Below, one piece after another: positions 47,672 to 59,421 of a stretch of 64,000 nucleotides of DNA (positions are counted from its first letter, which is position 1; every line of letters begins with the position of its first letter). Source of the DNA: Chloromonas sp. AAM2 (Eukaryota; Chlorophyta; Chlorophyceae; Chlamydomonadales; Chlamydomonadaceae); contig QAXH01006201.1 in assembly GCA_004335635.1 (NCBI GenBank), positions 24,660 through 88,659 of the forward strand, in the 5' to 3' direction. A program made the position numbers and the translations under genes. The notes below the pieces were generated by a model. The model was not told where the DNA came from. It made no database searches and saw only the letters and a program-made list of their open reading frames with translations.

Positions 47672-50600
47672 TTAGCTTGGGATGCCTCCGGCACATGGTT
47701 TGCCATCCGACATGCCCTGACCCTCTGGACACAAGTCCAGCTGCATGCCTTCCAGTGGCTGTGGCGGCACCAGCAAAGTTTGCTGTGCCACTGAACCATG
47801 CACAGCTACTGGCGCCACGCTAGGCAACGCTTGTGAATCAGGCTTGTCCACATGAACTGGGTCTCCACCACATGGACGTTCTAGCCCTAGCAACTGCATT
47901 TTATTTTGCTCGGGAGGTTGTACCACGTGAACTTGTGGCCGCGTTTGTCCTGGCAGCTCTTCGGCTAATGCCGGCTGCAATGTGCTGGGTTGCGGGATGC
48001 CATCAGCCGTCGCATCAGGCTCACTTGTGCATGGCTGGTGGAAGCCGGCAGCAACGAGAGGTGCCGCCGGCGGTGATGGCTGTGACTCAGCGACGGGCAA
48101 GGGGCAGTGCTGCACCTCGCTGAGGGGTAGCAGAGATGAATCGGAGGTGGTGCGCAGGGGCGGGTGCTGCGCGTCGTCCTCTGGGCCGCTGCCCGCTGAA
48201 CCGTCTGCCTCGCTCCCGCCCGTCAGCCCGCTGCCCAGGGGCTCCTCGTCTGTGTCAGCAAAAGCCTCATAGTCGTAGTAAGCCTTGGCCTGCGGGATTT
48301 GATCCAGGATTCATCACAGATAAGTAACAAGGGTGAAGGGGCCATCACACATGTACGATGATGCATGGTGGATGCATGTGATGGGTGTGGAGGTTGTACA
48401 GGTGCACACATCAGCAGACTCTCCAGGGGGAATTAAAAGCAGTGGCCAGCTCAACGTGGTAAAATGTCCGGGCATATTGCCAGAGTAACCAACAGCAGGG
48501 CACATGTAGCTGTGTGATGCTGGTGGCGGTGGTAGACAAACCCAACTATGGATTAATCAGAAGCCAGACTTGTACATCATGCAAAACATTAGCAGCTCGA
48601 CAAGGTGGCCAGTAGCATGAGCTCAGCAGAGACCAGCAGTCCATGCACTAAACCCACCAGTGGCCGGGGCTGCACCGCGTCAAAGCTCTTCATCTCCGGG
48701 TGGTGCCATGTGGGCCCTGTAAGCACTGCCACGGCCCCCTGGTTGCGGTACCTTGCCTCGCCCTCGGCCATAAACATGGGCTGCGGGGAAGCAAGGGGAG
48801 CACAGCAGGGGCAGCAGCAACACAGGTAAGGCGTCTCTGCCCCCTGTTATGGAAACAAGATGTGCACTCTGTGAACATGAACACACTCCACAACTCAAAA
48901 CACACATGCAGGCAGGGACAAGCACTGGGGGCAATGCAGGCAGGCACAAGCGGCATGCACAGCAACATACCTTTCTCGCACCCTACACCACAAACGAATA
49001 GTGCAGTGTGTGGGGGCCCACCCCACTACGCACAACAACGTTCCACACCCCACAGCACACAAGCAGGCAGGCGAGGCGGCCTGTGCCGCATCACGCATCC
49101 GGGGCTTGTACACGCGGCAGGCGGGTCAAGCATTCCGTACTGAGTACAGAAGGCTGACGGGTCAAGCGTAACACAGCAACAGGGGAGGGTGCACATGCGC
49201 TGCAACACTCACATAGTCCGGTGCGCTGAAGATGGTGTAGAGCTTGCCAGCTGCGGCACAGGACAGCAAAGCAGGAATCAGACGTGTCAAGGTGGAGAAG
49301 GTGCCAATCAAGGCGAGACAGGTGTATGCGGGCAGGTGACCTCCATGGATGATGGAAACCGCAAGTGGCACTTGTTCCGTGCCCCTTGCCTGCGGCCTAA
49401 GGCGGCCAGACGATAAATACAAGCTGCTAGACGGCCTTGCCCGTGAGTCACCACCCTGTGCATCACAACCGCCGTGCACTGTACATTTACTAGTACGGTA
49501 GCCCACGTGCTGTTCTGCGGATGAGTTATACGTGAGCCGCACCCGCACACACCCAAGCAGGGGCTTAAGACTTGATAATAAGGTTGTTGCACATTGACAC
49601 AGGCTGATGCACTCAAACAAGAGCGCTTGAGACAGCATCCCTTTCAGTGCCGCACACCTGGTGTGTCGTGGTCCAGGGACCAGCCCGTCAGCACCTGCGG
49701 CAGGTCGCCCCGCCTGTCGCGGGCATCCGGCCCCTCATGGGACCGCAGGATAAGGGACAGGCCGTTGGCCTCAAGAAACGCCTGTGCACATGACACAGCA
49801 CGTGCTGTGCATGTGCGGTCCTTGGATAGGCATGGATTGCAATTGTGACAGATGAGTGTACAAGATTACAATCTTCGATAGAAACACACGCACTTGTTAT
49901 GGCATTAATTGCTGGTCACAGCCTTGCTCCCTGGCCTTGGCCTCCAACCCCTCCCTTGACTCTAGCTCAGCCTGTAGCCCTGCCATTGCGTGCTCTGTAT
50001 GACAACCAATGTTGGTCTTGTGCGATTGGCTCCCTCCCTTCTAGGCCCTGGCACACGACCCCTGCTCCTCCCCTCCGTCTCCCTGCCAGTGCAGGCTCAC
50101 CTGTGTCACGTCCGGTCCGAACACGACCCCCTGCTCCTCCCCTCCGTCTCTCTGCCAGTGCAGGCTCACCTGTGTCACGTCCGGTCCGAACACGAGCCCC
50201 ACACCGCGAGCGTCATTGGCATTCAGCCCTGGTTCCACGGCCGGGTCAGACCAGAGCACGTCAGCGGCTATCACAGAGGTGCCCTGGCCTGCGGGTAGCA
50301 CAGCAACCCCAACGCACCTAAAGACACTGATCATGAAGAGAAAGCGTTTTAAAGCTGACTGCAAGCAGATTGAAAACACTACGCCAGTGTAGCACAGACG
50401 AGGATTATTCTTGCAACCCACCGTCGGGGTCCATGCCTCCCTTGCTGGCTGCCCTGAGCATCTGCAGTGTGCCCAGCATGGGCTGGCCCTGGGGCGCTGC
50501 GGGGGCGCGCTTGCGCTTCTTGAGTGCCCGGCCTGCCGGGCGACTGCCCGCGGAGCTGCCGGCCGCAGGCGGCTCAACTGCCCTGAACAATCCTGCACCA

Positions 50601-52871
50601 GCACGTGACAGGCATGCATCTCTAGCAGGTGCACACTTGCTCAGCAACACGTAAATGCCTACGGTGAAAGTAAGGTGGTCTGTTCACTGCCAGAAATGGA
50701 GGGAAGACGAATTGCATGCGGCGATTGTCATACCTGCTGAGTACCAGACCTGCGTAAAGGTTCAATGTTGGAGCAATCTTGCGGCTGGGGCGTGTCTTTC
50801 GTCTGTGCATCCTGCACGCATGCTCACTTGCATCTGTCAGCCCACCCACCTCCGTGCAGTACGAGCGTCTTGCCCTGTATGAGCGCTGCTAGCGGCAGGA
50901 GCGAAAAGATTTTCTTGAACGCCGCGTAGACGGACCTGCTGTCCTTGCCCCACTTGGCCACCAGCTCTGCCTTGAACCCGTACCTGGCATGTCAAGGGCA
51001 CGCCATGTGCAGATCAAAGCGCAGGCGAAAAGCCAGGCGGGAGCATGAAAGGAGGGGCATGCTACAAAGCGACGTAACAACTTCTTTCCAGTGCGGCCGG
51101 CCAACGGAATGTGCAAGGCAGGGAGCGCAGGAGAGAAGCCATGCAGGTGCATGACAGGAGGGGCGAACAGGCCAGGCAGGTGCTCGGAAAAGCTTTCTTG
51201 TGTTTACTACCAGGGCTTAGGTGCAGATAGCACGATGGTGAGACAGCTTCATCAGCTCAAGACGACAAAGCCATGTACATGGCAGAATGTGCGAGAACAG
51301 TGGCAGCATGCACATGTGTCAAACTCTGTGTGTGCCTCACCATGTGGTGCATGTGGTGCTCTCGTGGTTTCCCCGCAGCAGGTAGCAGTGTGTAGGGAAC
51401 AGCAGCTTGAGGCTCAGCAGCAGGATCATGAGCTCACAGCCCCACGACCCTCGGTCCACGTAGTCACCTACAATGCAGCACACATCAACCAATGGTACAG
51501 GCATGATGAATCTATGTCGTTCACATCTTGAACATAGAACCGAAAGCAGATGAACGCAGCTGAAGCTAGTGAATGCACGCCCAGCTGGTACCACGCCTGA
51601 TGTCACCCGCATCCCTGAACTCGCATCAGCTCCCCTGTGTCCGCATGCAACCATGCTGCCAAGCTCACAAGCCACCTTGCGTCGCCCATCCCCTAAAACC
51701 CCTTGCTCCCACTTGATGCCAGAGGGTTTCTGCAGCCTCTCACCGTTGAAGACATACACTCTCTTTTCCGATGGCAGCCCATGGATTTCCAGCCTGCAAG
51801 CAAGCCAGAGACCCTGACTGTTGCCCACCGGACGCTTGCATATTCACTAGCGCCTCAAATGAGCACCAGCCAGACCCCCATGCTGTGTGCGGTAGCTGCC
51901 TCTAGGTGCAATGGATAAACAAATGCAGCATGATATACACGAGGACATAAGCACAGTGCCTGTTCATATTTGTTCCATGAGCTCTTCAGCCATATTCAAT
52001 CAGTAGCCCTGCCATTATCAGCATGACAAAATCGTATCCACATCCATGGTACTTCCTATTCATGCCTACCCAGTCAATCATATTCCACAAGGCCACTGCT
52101 CATCCAGATTTGCTGGGCCAGCGTGATCCTGAAGCCCACACACTCAACAAGGATACTCACTGCCTGGCAGTGTCCCATGCTTGCATGCCCTTTCCCCAGC
52201 TGCCCACAGATCAGTGGGTGGGTGTTAGTCCCCTGATCTGCTGCCCTGATCCCGTCTCACAAGAGGGGAGGGACTCCAACCTGTCCAACCTACTAGTGAA
52301 GGGGATTACGACTGTTAAGGTTCTGGCTCAGTGCTGCTTTGTGCATCCAAACCTAGGTCAGTCTCACATGTGGCACACATCCTGGAAGTGACCATGCGTG
52401 TCACCGACCACTATGACCTCCGCTTCTGGATCTTGAACAGACAACTGAACACAAGCAACACGTGGGTAAGGAAGATAGATTGACGCCAGTGCAGGATGGC
52501 CGTAGTGCATGATTTGAATTGGTGATCATCGCTTGTGCACATTGCTGCGGGAGGCATCAAGGAATTGCTCCTCGTGGTTGAATGCTGGTTGGCCAAAGGC
52601 ATGAGGACAGACTGCTTGATCAGCGGAACGTGTTTGCATGGTCATGAGCAAGTGGGCCTGTGCTGCGCATGGCGCGCTTGTACACATGCAGAGCCCAACT
52701 CGCCTCCACGAGGGTACTCTCCGCCTTCAGAACCAGCGCTGCGCGGTCCAGCAGCTTCTTCAGAGCCTTCGCATCAACAGCTATCGCCACGTCGGTTGAA
52801 ATCTGGGAAGCTGCCGATGCCAAAAGCCTGTTTTTGAGGTCTTCCCAATCGCTGACCACCTCTGGGGGCAT
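47672..52871 (-). CDS. PP7-type serine/threonine protein phosphatase
   Basis: PPP-family metallophosphatase. Eleven exons: 52871-52704, 52444-52368, 51793-51744, 51467-51341, 50983-50850, 50592-50422, 50288-50170, 49781-49658, 49250-49213, 48780-48658, 48289-47672; 582 residues. All signature motifs are present: GDTHG (70-74), GDYVDRG (99-105), GNHES (131-135), LHGG ending with the metal-binding His 184, RSHEGPD (His 297) and FSAPDY (331-336). A basic insert ([32 protein letters not shown]) before VLWSDP, and the [20 protein letters not shown] end, match plant PP7 rather than PP1/PP2A/PP5. Plant PP7 is linked to light and heat signalling and binds calmodulin in the insert region. The 205-residue C-terminal tail is acidic then Gln/Pro-rich and disordered, longer than usual. 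Intron 1 appears to start with GC (GCGAGT). A 69 bp tandem duplication repeats the exon 7 donor. The start is the only ATG in frame with exon 1. Confidence 0.85.
50054..50190. repeat. 69 bp tandem duplication across a splice donor
   Basis: Two adjacent copies (50054-50121 and 50122-50190), nearly identical, span the 3' end of PP7 exon 7 and its GTGAGC donor. The copy in the intron keeps both the exon end and the donor, so two equal donors lie 69 bp apart. Confidence 0.9.
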
Positions 52872-53278
52872 TCTGACCCAGCTCCCGATCAGCGGGGAAG
52901 GCTACGCATGCGATGTTGGTACGGGCACATCGGATTCTTGCGTCACCAACATTGCAGCTTGTGAGCCTGTTGCAGTGCTGAGAATTAGTTGAAGTTGTGT
53001 GCATCAGGCTTTGGATGGAGCATGATATAACACTCACCTCCCTAAAACTCCCTGAAACGTCAACTAACCCCAGGGTCCTAAAACTCGTTCGCCAACCCAG
53101 CCTCTAGGAATTGTCATAATGTTGTTGTAATAGCTTAGAGAAGTCAGCTGCCACAGTGACACAGATTCAGCCACCCCTAAACATGCCAATCCGCACCCAT
53201 AAAAGATGCAGGTGATAAGCTTTCCTGTGTTGGATATCGTCAATAGGTCAGGCCTAGAGTACGTATACAACACATATA

Positions 53279-53925
53279 CCGTAGGACCGCAGTTTTCTTT
53301 ACGGATGCTAAGTTTTACGGATCCAAAAAAACATCATTTCTTTCTAGATGAACGCAGTTTGAATCGACCGCATTTTTAAGCGAACTTTTACCAATTTCAG
53401 GCCAGAATCCTTGCCAAAATCAGCTGACACGTTTTGCACAGAGAACAACAGAGAACAGGCCACCATGCAACATAAACTTGACTCAACGCACAATCCAAAT
53501 GCTCAGGCGACATACGTTCAGTCGTAAGGAAGCGTCAATCAGACTCAGATTCGATGATCTGCAGGCAGATTCTCCTTGACAACCCATGAGCCAGAAGGGT
53601 ATTTCTGATTTCTGGCAGCCCAAGGATGGCTCATGGGCTGCCAGAAATCAGAAATACCCTTCTGGCCTTCCGGAGGTCGGCTGGGGACGAGAGGCTTGGC
53701 AGCTTGCATTTTGTTGCGTCTACAATGACGGCTGCCTCAAATAGAGCGCAAATGGCGCGCAGAAGTGAAAGTTTTTTGTCGGTTTTTTTTTGTAATTGAA
53801 CTGCGACCGCACTTCTTTTGTGTTTTGTCGACGGGCAAGCAGTTAATTTTGCAGCGAACCGCCTTTTCTACTGATTCCGGACCAAAATCAAATTCGCGTC
53901 CGTAAAGAAAACTGCGGTCGTACGG
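53279..53925. mobile_element. Non-autonomous TIR element, CCGTA ends, TA flanks (647 bp)
   Basis: Terminal inverted repeats of about 30 bp (CCGTA(G/C)GACCGCAGTTTTCT...) differ at two positions, and weaker inverted similarity continues inward. TA flanks both ends (53277-53278 and 53926-53927). The first bases, CCGTA, and the TA flanks are shared with the element at 19027-19529, though the rest differs. It carries a perfect hairpin at its centre and no transposase frame. Confidence 0.8.
53591..53665. repeat. Perfect 32 bp inverted repeat (hairpin)
   Basis: Arms 53591-53622 and 53634-53665 pair without mismatch around an 11 bp loop. The arms begin CCAGAAGGGTATTTCTGATT. It sits in the middle of the TIR element. 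Confidence 0.95.
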
Positions 53926-53956
53926 TACATGTATGCATAATATATGCACAAAACAC

Positions 53957-54252
53957 GAAGTTTGCCAGTTCTGGTACAGTTTGTGACATCTGACACTGGG
54001 ATGGTGAAGTTGTGTGGGTTGTTGTGTTGTGTGGGTTGTTGTTGTTGTTTATGGTTCACCACCGGTTTGTTTATGGTTCACACACCGGTGTGTCTTTTTA
54101 CCCTGTAGCTACAGTCTCTTAGTTCACTGTCCCAGAATCGACCCCAGGCTGGCATTTGCTCCCCACAACGGGCACTTGCAACACTGGTTCCAGTGGTACT
54201 CACAGGGATTGTACGCACGCATTGTCCCAGAACTGGCAAACTTCTTTTTTTT
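53957..54252. mobile_element. Non-autonomous element with inverted GTTTGCCAGTTCTGG ends
   Basis: The left end (53959) and right end (reverse, to about 54250) are inverted copies of the dispersed terminus, including the A-rich tract and a TGCA outside it. The interior holds GTTCACACACCGGT-type modules shared with 33591-33910. Confidence 0.55.
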
Positions 54253-54429
54253 GCACACTGGTGTTTGCACGGTCTATCAGCAGCTGGAACACTTGGTGGC
54301 GACTTGAATCACCGACTTCTGAGGTATGGGCCTGTCACAATGGTTCACACACCGGTTTGCCTTTTTACCCTGTAGCTACAGTCTCTTAGTTCACTGTCCC
54401 AAAATCGACCCCAGGCTGGCATTTGCTCC
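54083..54429 (+). repeat. Pair of ~82 bp direct repeats
   Basis: 54083-54163 and 54348-54429 both run from CACCGGT(G/T)TG through CTGTAGCTACAGTCTCTTAG to GGCTGGCATTTGCTCC with only a few differences. The same module occurs in reverse at about 33660-33905, more diverged. Confidence 0.85.
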
Positions 54430-54831
54430 GCTGGTCAGCTGGTCAGTGATTGGTTGACTCAATGCTTGATTGAACGTGCTGCCCCTAGAAATGACTCGAC
54501 GAGGCTTCTGTCATGGTTTTGGAGACCTATTTCATGCCCGCTCTATCAAGTGCCGGAGCGGCCTGGCAGGCATATATGAGGCGCACAATATGCCTTCACA
54601 AGCGAACCAAGCTTGTTGGTGGTGTCCCACCTAACTACTGAGATACCAGACCGCCAAGTACCAGACATGTGGTACCAGACATGGCAAGTCGACACCAGAG
54701 TCACTGTGCTGACGCCTGCAAGACCGATTTCACAACTTGCGGTATGCATCTTGCGTGTAAAAGACTGCGTTGGGCCTTTAGCTTGACGGATAATGTCGCA
54801 TTCTGGGCCTTACTCCTTATTACCAGGCATC

Positions 54832-54935
54832 AGTGCCTGGTTCTTTGTATTTACATACCGTTTTTCCATTAGTTACTCTGTTTAAGTCTGAAATTGAAGG
54901 GGTTACCCATACAATAATACAAAGAACCAGGCACT
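54832..54935. mobile_element. 104 bp element with perfect 20 bp terminal inverted repeats
   Basis: AGTGCCTGGTTCTTTGTATT at 54832-54851 is exactly repeated inverted at 54916-54935. The interior holds a GGGGTTACCC-type module related to 33975-34037. The left end also matches GCCTGGTTCTTTTGATTT near 33946. Too small to code for anything. Confidence 0.75.
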
Positions 54936-55326
54936 GGCTGCTGCAGTTGGGCGCAATGAGGATACTCAGTAATGGGCATTGAGCTACTGCACCAGCACGT
55001 CTGAGCCAGGTAAGAGGAGTCAGGAGACGGTGAGAGAGACCGCACACAACACTGTCTACTTGTGGGCAAACAGGGATGCCGTTGAGCACATTAATTTCCT
55101 TGTGACAGAAAGAATGGATACAGAGTACGTGAACAGGGCTGCAGGCCTGATGCATGCCAGAGGACGTTAAACGCTGCTCCCATTCGGCACCTGTTGGGAT
55201 CAGAACGGAAGCTCGAGTCCGACTTTTGCGCACGTGCAGTCAGACCCAAAAACTTTAAACGTGCGTGCGATGGCGATTTGCTGTGTTATGGCTTGCTTCG
55301 ATTTCGTGTGCCTCGAATGATTCAAG

Positions 55327-57465
55327 ATGCAACACCTCCGTCAATTCAGCGCAAAGGCTTTCGCTGCCGTGAAGCCTCAGCCATCCCGTATTCGCATCCT
55401 TGAGCAGCTTGCCGCACATAACAGGGACAGGGAGCATGCGGAAACATACCGCCCCCAGCCGTCCAGCGCAGTGCTAGATAAGCGAGTGGGCTTCATTGGC
55501 GCCGGGCAGATGGCTGAGGCATTAATCCGAGGGATGGTTGCGCAAGGTAGCGCATCCGCCGACAGGATGTGCACTTCCCATCACAGGCAGGAGCGCAGAG
55601 ATGTCTTCACGAGCATTGGGCTGTCGGCGTATCAGTCCAACACCGAGGTGCGTGAATCGAGCGGAATGATTTCCGTTGCATTGGAAGCTTTTGTGTTGCA
55701 TTAGAACATACTTACGTCCTTATCAGCAGGATATCCCCATCAGCAAACTGGCTTCCGTTGATCCTGGCCCACGCCATGCATGTTGCATTCCATGCACACA
55801 GGTGGCGCTCAACTCCGATGTGCTCTTCATTGCGGTCAAGCCACCCTACGTGATACCGGTGAGCAGACAGGGCAGGACTTCTTTGGATCTGTGCGTGACT
55901 CCCTTGACCAGTTGTGCTGACATGTCATGGTGATCTTTGCACGTGACGTACTGATCACAGGTGATCAAAGAGGTGCGGCCGCACCTTGGACCCAACCACA
56001 CCATAGTGTCCATCGCTGCTGGCATCACACTGAGCAAGTAAGGAGGTTGCGTGCCTGTGCCTGAGATCGCACATCATAGGGCTATGCAGCTTTCTGCCCC
56101 TGTGTTGCGATCAAGCCAGCATATGCCGCCCCGACTATGGTCTGGGCTGCCATTTCGTGACAGGCTCCTCCTTTGTTGCGTCACTCTGCAGGCTTCTTGA
56201 GGCTGCCGGCCCCGAAGCCAAGGTCGTGCGTGTGATGCCCAACACACCCTGTCTGGTGGGGGAGACCGCAGCGGCTATGTGCCTAGGCGGAAAGGTGGGG
56301 ACAGATGGTGGTGCCAAGCGGGTTGGTCTGGCCCTTTGGCCTGTCTGTTTGTGGGCTGTTCTGTTCATGTTTCCTAGGCGCACCAGCGTTGAGCGTGCCT
56401 AACCGCTGATGAGTGTACGGTGCTGCATGCATGCAGGCTGGTGCAGAAGAGGAGAAAATGGTACGAAAGTTGTTCGAAGCGGTGGGCAAAATATACACGG
56501 TAGGTGGGCGAACGAATGTGAAGGCAACACGATGCACGCCCACAGCTCTTGATTGCCGGGCGTGCAAACAAAAGATACAATGCAAGTGGTGGAGTGGCCA
56601 TTACGTGCATGCACTTGTGTGTTTCAGGTGGAGGAGAAGCTTCTCTCTGCGGTGACAGGTCTCAGCGGCAGCGGCCCCGCGTATGTGTTCGTCATGATCG
56701 AGGCGCTCGCGGATGGGGCAGTGAGGGCAGGTGGGACACCCTGCATGAGGGCAGTTATATATAGTTAGGGCAGTTGCCGAGCTCAAGTTGCCTTACACGC
56801 TACTGCAGGCCCAGTGGTCCGCTGTGGAGTGCCCCGACAGTATCCTGACCTGCATTGTAAAGCTGTGGTTCCATGTGGACTGCCGCACGTGGTCTCTGGC
56901 TATGACTTGAGACGGCTGTGTTGCTGATCCCTGCCGCAGGTTTGCCCCGGCCCATTGCCCTGTCCCTTGCCACCCAGACGGTCCTGGGCAGCGCCAAGAT
57001 GGTTGCTGAGACGGGCAAGCACCCGGGGGCCCTCAAGGACATGGTCACCTCGCCCGGTGGGACGACCATCGCAGGTGGGAGAAGGAACGGGGGCACGTAC
57101 ATGTGATGTGGTTTCAGCATTTTGTACCTTAGTGCGCACTACTACTGCTTGCAAGCACATCATCCACAGTCTCGCCTTGCAACACGTTTCTACAAGACCA
57201 CAAAGTGCATGTCAGTGTACTTGCTGTCGTCTGACTGGCACGTGGAGGAATCTCCCCATCAACTGAGTTGCATCGCATGGTCAGTGTAAGTGCACTCGTT
57301 CCTGCCCTCTTACCGGCATTCTCCCGTCACGTAAAATGCGAGGACACTACTGATGTCTGTTTGTGTGCAGGTGTGCACGAATTGGAGAAAGCAGGTGTGC
57401 GTGCAGGACTGATGAATGCAGTGCTGGCTGCAGCGAACAGAGCGGACGAATTGAGCAAATGTTGA
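55327..57465 (+). CDS. Pyrroline-5-carboxylate reductase, copy 1, with N-terminal extension
   Basis: Catalyses the last step of proline synthesis, NAD(P)H reduction of pyrroline-5-carboxylate. Eight exons: 55327-55647, 55802-55858, 55961-56037, 56192-56294, 56437-56499, 56628-56730, 56940-57074, 57371-57465; 317 residues. The Rossmann motif is GFIGAGQMA (55-63). Family motifs follow: [90 protein letters not shown] and the [14 protein letters not shown] end. The first 50 residues ([20 protein letters not shown]...) are absent from ordinary P5CRs and from copy 2; few acids and many Arg/Ala/Ser residues at the start suggest a transit pept­ide for plastid or mitochondrion. All introns fall at the same codons as in copy 2. 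Confidence 0.93.
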
Positions 57466-58568
57466 CCATGCCTTGGGGTTTCAAACTGCACAGGCCTATG
57501 GCTACTGTGTCTGCCTTCTCACAAGGTTTCGTTTTGAGGGATTGCGTCTGTTGGTGCTGATTCTGAGAGATGCTGCACCGCAATAACAAGACATAAATAT
57601 GTCACACTTGCACACAATGTGTGCTCTTTTGGCTCTCCGTACAGACACAGGCATGCGCACGGCTGTTTCAGTCAATCTCAGATTACCTCGATTAGCACAC
57701 ATCCTGGCCAACTGGCTGCGTGAGCATTCATGTATATTTTTGAGTGACCAATGCGACAGCACTCTGGCTTGTTTCTTGTCGTTTGGCAGGTGCTTGGATC
57801 TGGGTAGAGGACTTTGACATTCTTTTTCGAACGCAGGGCAAAGGATCTGTTCATGAGTTCTGCCCTGGGTGCGACCCCAGCACCTTTGCTTGTTTTTTCT
57901 GGTCATGAATTAGGCTTTCACGTGTCGAAGTTCATGTTCAGCGCATCTTAGCGAGTGTACAGTATTGGTAGGAGAGCCAAGCTGTCTGAAGCTTGATCTT
58001 ATGGTGCTCTGCGTTGTGCCTGTTTGGTGTTCGCCCACCCGTTGCCTGTACAGATGCCCGGTTCACAGACGTGTGCCGTTGTCACAAGTTGTGTAGTAGA
58101 AGTTGTTATTAACTGGCAGCATGCGTAAGGACTGATGCTCCCAAGAGCTCACTGGGTTGTAGTACATTGTTTCACAGGTATACGATGACAGATGTGCGAC
58201 GAATGTATGGCGTTGAGGTCAATTTGACGCAACCAGATATGTTTGCCACTTCTGGGACAGTTCCCACTGAACTGGCACAGATGGCCTGTTGCCTCCTCTC
58301 GGCTTCTGGCTTCGTCTCCTGTGTAAAATCCTGTGTAAGACACAACCGGACGGAAAACAAGACACAGTCTGGCTCAGCAAGTCAACAGCAAGGAAAAATC
58401 TGATCGGAGCAAGTGGATTGCACAGAGCATTTGCTTTCATTGTGCTCTTTGACTTCAGCATCACGTGACAAGGCGTTTACTGCATCTGACTGAGGCTGCC
58501 CTCGTTTCCTTGACTCTCCCGCCTGCTGTACTGAGATACTGGACGCGTCTCTCAGCCACAGCACAAGA
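57466..58568. other. Spacer after the first P5CR gene
   Basis: 3' flank of P5CR copy 1 and promoter of the next unit. One GTTTGCCA(C)TTCTGGGACA copy at 58241-58263. No exon recognised. Confidence 0.5.
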
Positions 58569-59418
58569 ATGTCTGCAAACCCTTACATTGTGTGAAACAC
58601 AGTACAGCAATCCGTCAGGGGTCCAAATGCAATTGGCATTAGATCCATTTGTGAGACAAGGCTCCAGATAACTGTCCTTAAGTTCTGTGCACATGTCAGT
58701 AATCGTTAACAACAACACTCAACTTTGTTCAGGAAAACCAAGGTTAGGGTTGAGGGAATCGCCGTTGATGGTTAGGGACAAAGCTTCGTGTCCATTGCTT
58801 GCACACAACCAATTCATGCCCACCACTGCTGTGTGCGCGCAGGCTGGCGCTGCACAGCTGATCGACCGTCTGGTTGACATCACGCGGTCACTGCGCCCTG
58901 TGGGCCGTCAAGGTAGGACCCTGACCCTGTTGCTGCAAAGCGAGGGGGATATGTCGCCATCAGATCTGAGAGTAGGGCTATGATGTGTACGCATGTGGCC
59001 ATCTACATTCTACAAGCCATGGGCTGGGCAGCTGTGCTGTGGACAGCACATTTCCAGTGCTGCCCAGCAAAGTCATACTGACATGGCTTGTGAAATGTAT
59101 GGTGTCACGTGCGTACACAGCATGCCCTGCTCTCAGATCACATGAAGACATGTGCACCTCGCTTTGCACTGCAGGAGCGCAGGAACAGGCCCACACTTTG
59201 CCTGGCAGGAACAGGCCCACACTTTCAAGGGCCACTGCTCCTGCCCGGCCCACAACGCGCATTAACAAGCGTGATGTCACGTATTGTCACAGTATCCGTT
59301 AGCCCAACCCCCGGATCACATGGATCCGGAGACAGAAGCTCAGCATCGCGCATCGCTTGACGTGTACAACGCCCAGCGAGATCTCTACCATCTCCTGCAA
59401 GCGCTCAACGCATTTTAA
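58569..59418 (+). CDS. Small 68-residue protein directly upstream of P5CR copy 2
   Basis: Three predicted exons: 58569-58589, 58843-58912, 59303-59418. The second and third are the better supported: the splice GTCAAG|GTAGGA to GTTAG|CCC keeps phase and joins LIDRLVDITRSLRPVGRQ to AQPPDHMDPETEAQHR and SLDVYNAQRDLYHLLQALNA. The first exon (MSANPYI, donor GTGTGA) is a guess from phase and an ATG. The product would be helical and amphipathic; no family recognised. The stop TAA is followed by AGA and then the P5CR ATG, in the same frame. It could be the first cistron of a two-protein mRNA, a regulatory upstream frame, or a gene that overlaps the P5CR promoter. Confidence 0.5.
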
Positions 59419-59421
59419 AGA

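Larger units (their letters stand above)
52872..55326. other. Divergent spacer filled with inverted-repeat elements
   Basis: Lies between the starts of PP7 (-) and the first P5CR gene (+). It contains a 647 bp TIR element, an element with GTTTGCCAGTTCTGGGACAA ends, an 80 bp repeat in two copies and a 104 bp element, leaving about 400 bp on each side as likely promoters. No gene recognised. Confidence 0.6.

Noticed and set aside
59416..59418. TAA read as a sense codon, making one fused protein with P5CR
   Set aside because: Other genes here end in TAA, TAG and TGA as normal stops (PP7, gene X, both P5CRs), so a variant code is unlikely. Readthrough is kept only as a possibility in the dicistron finding.
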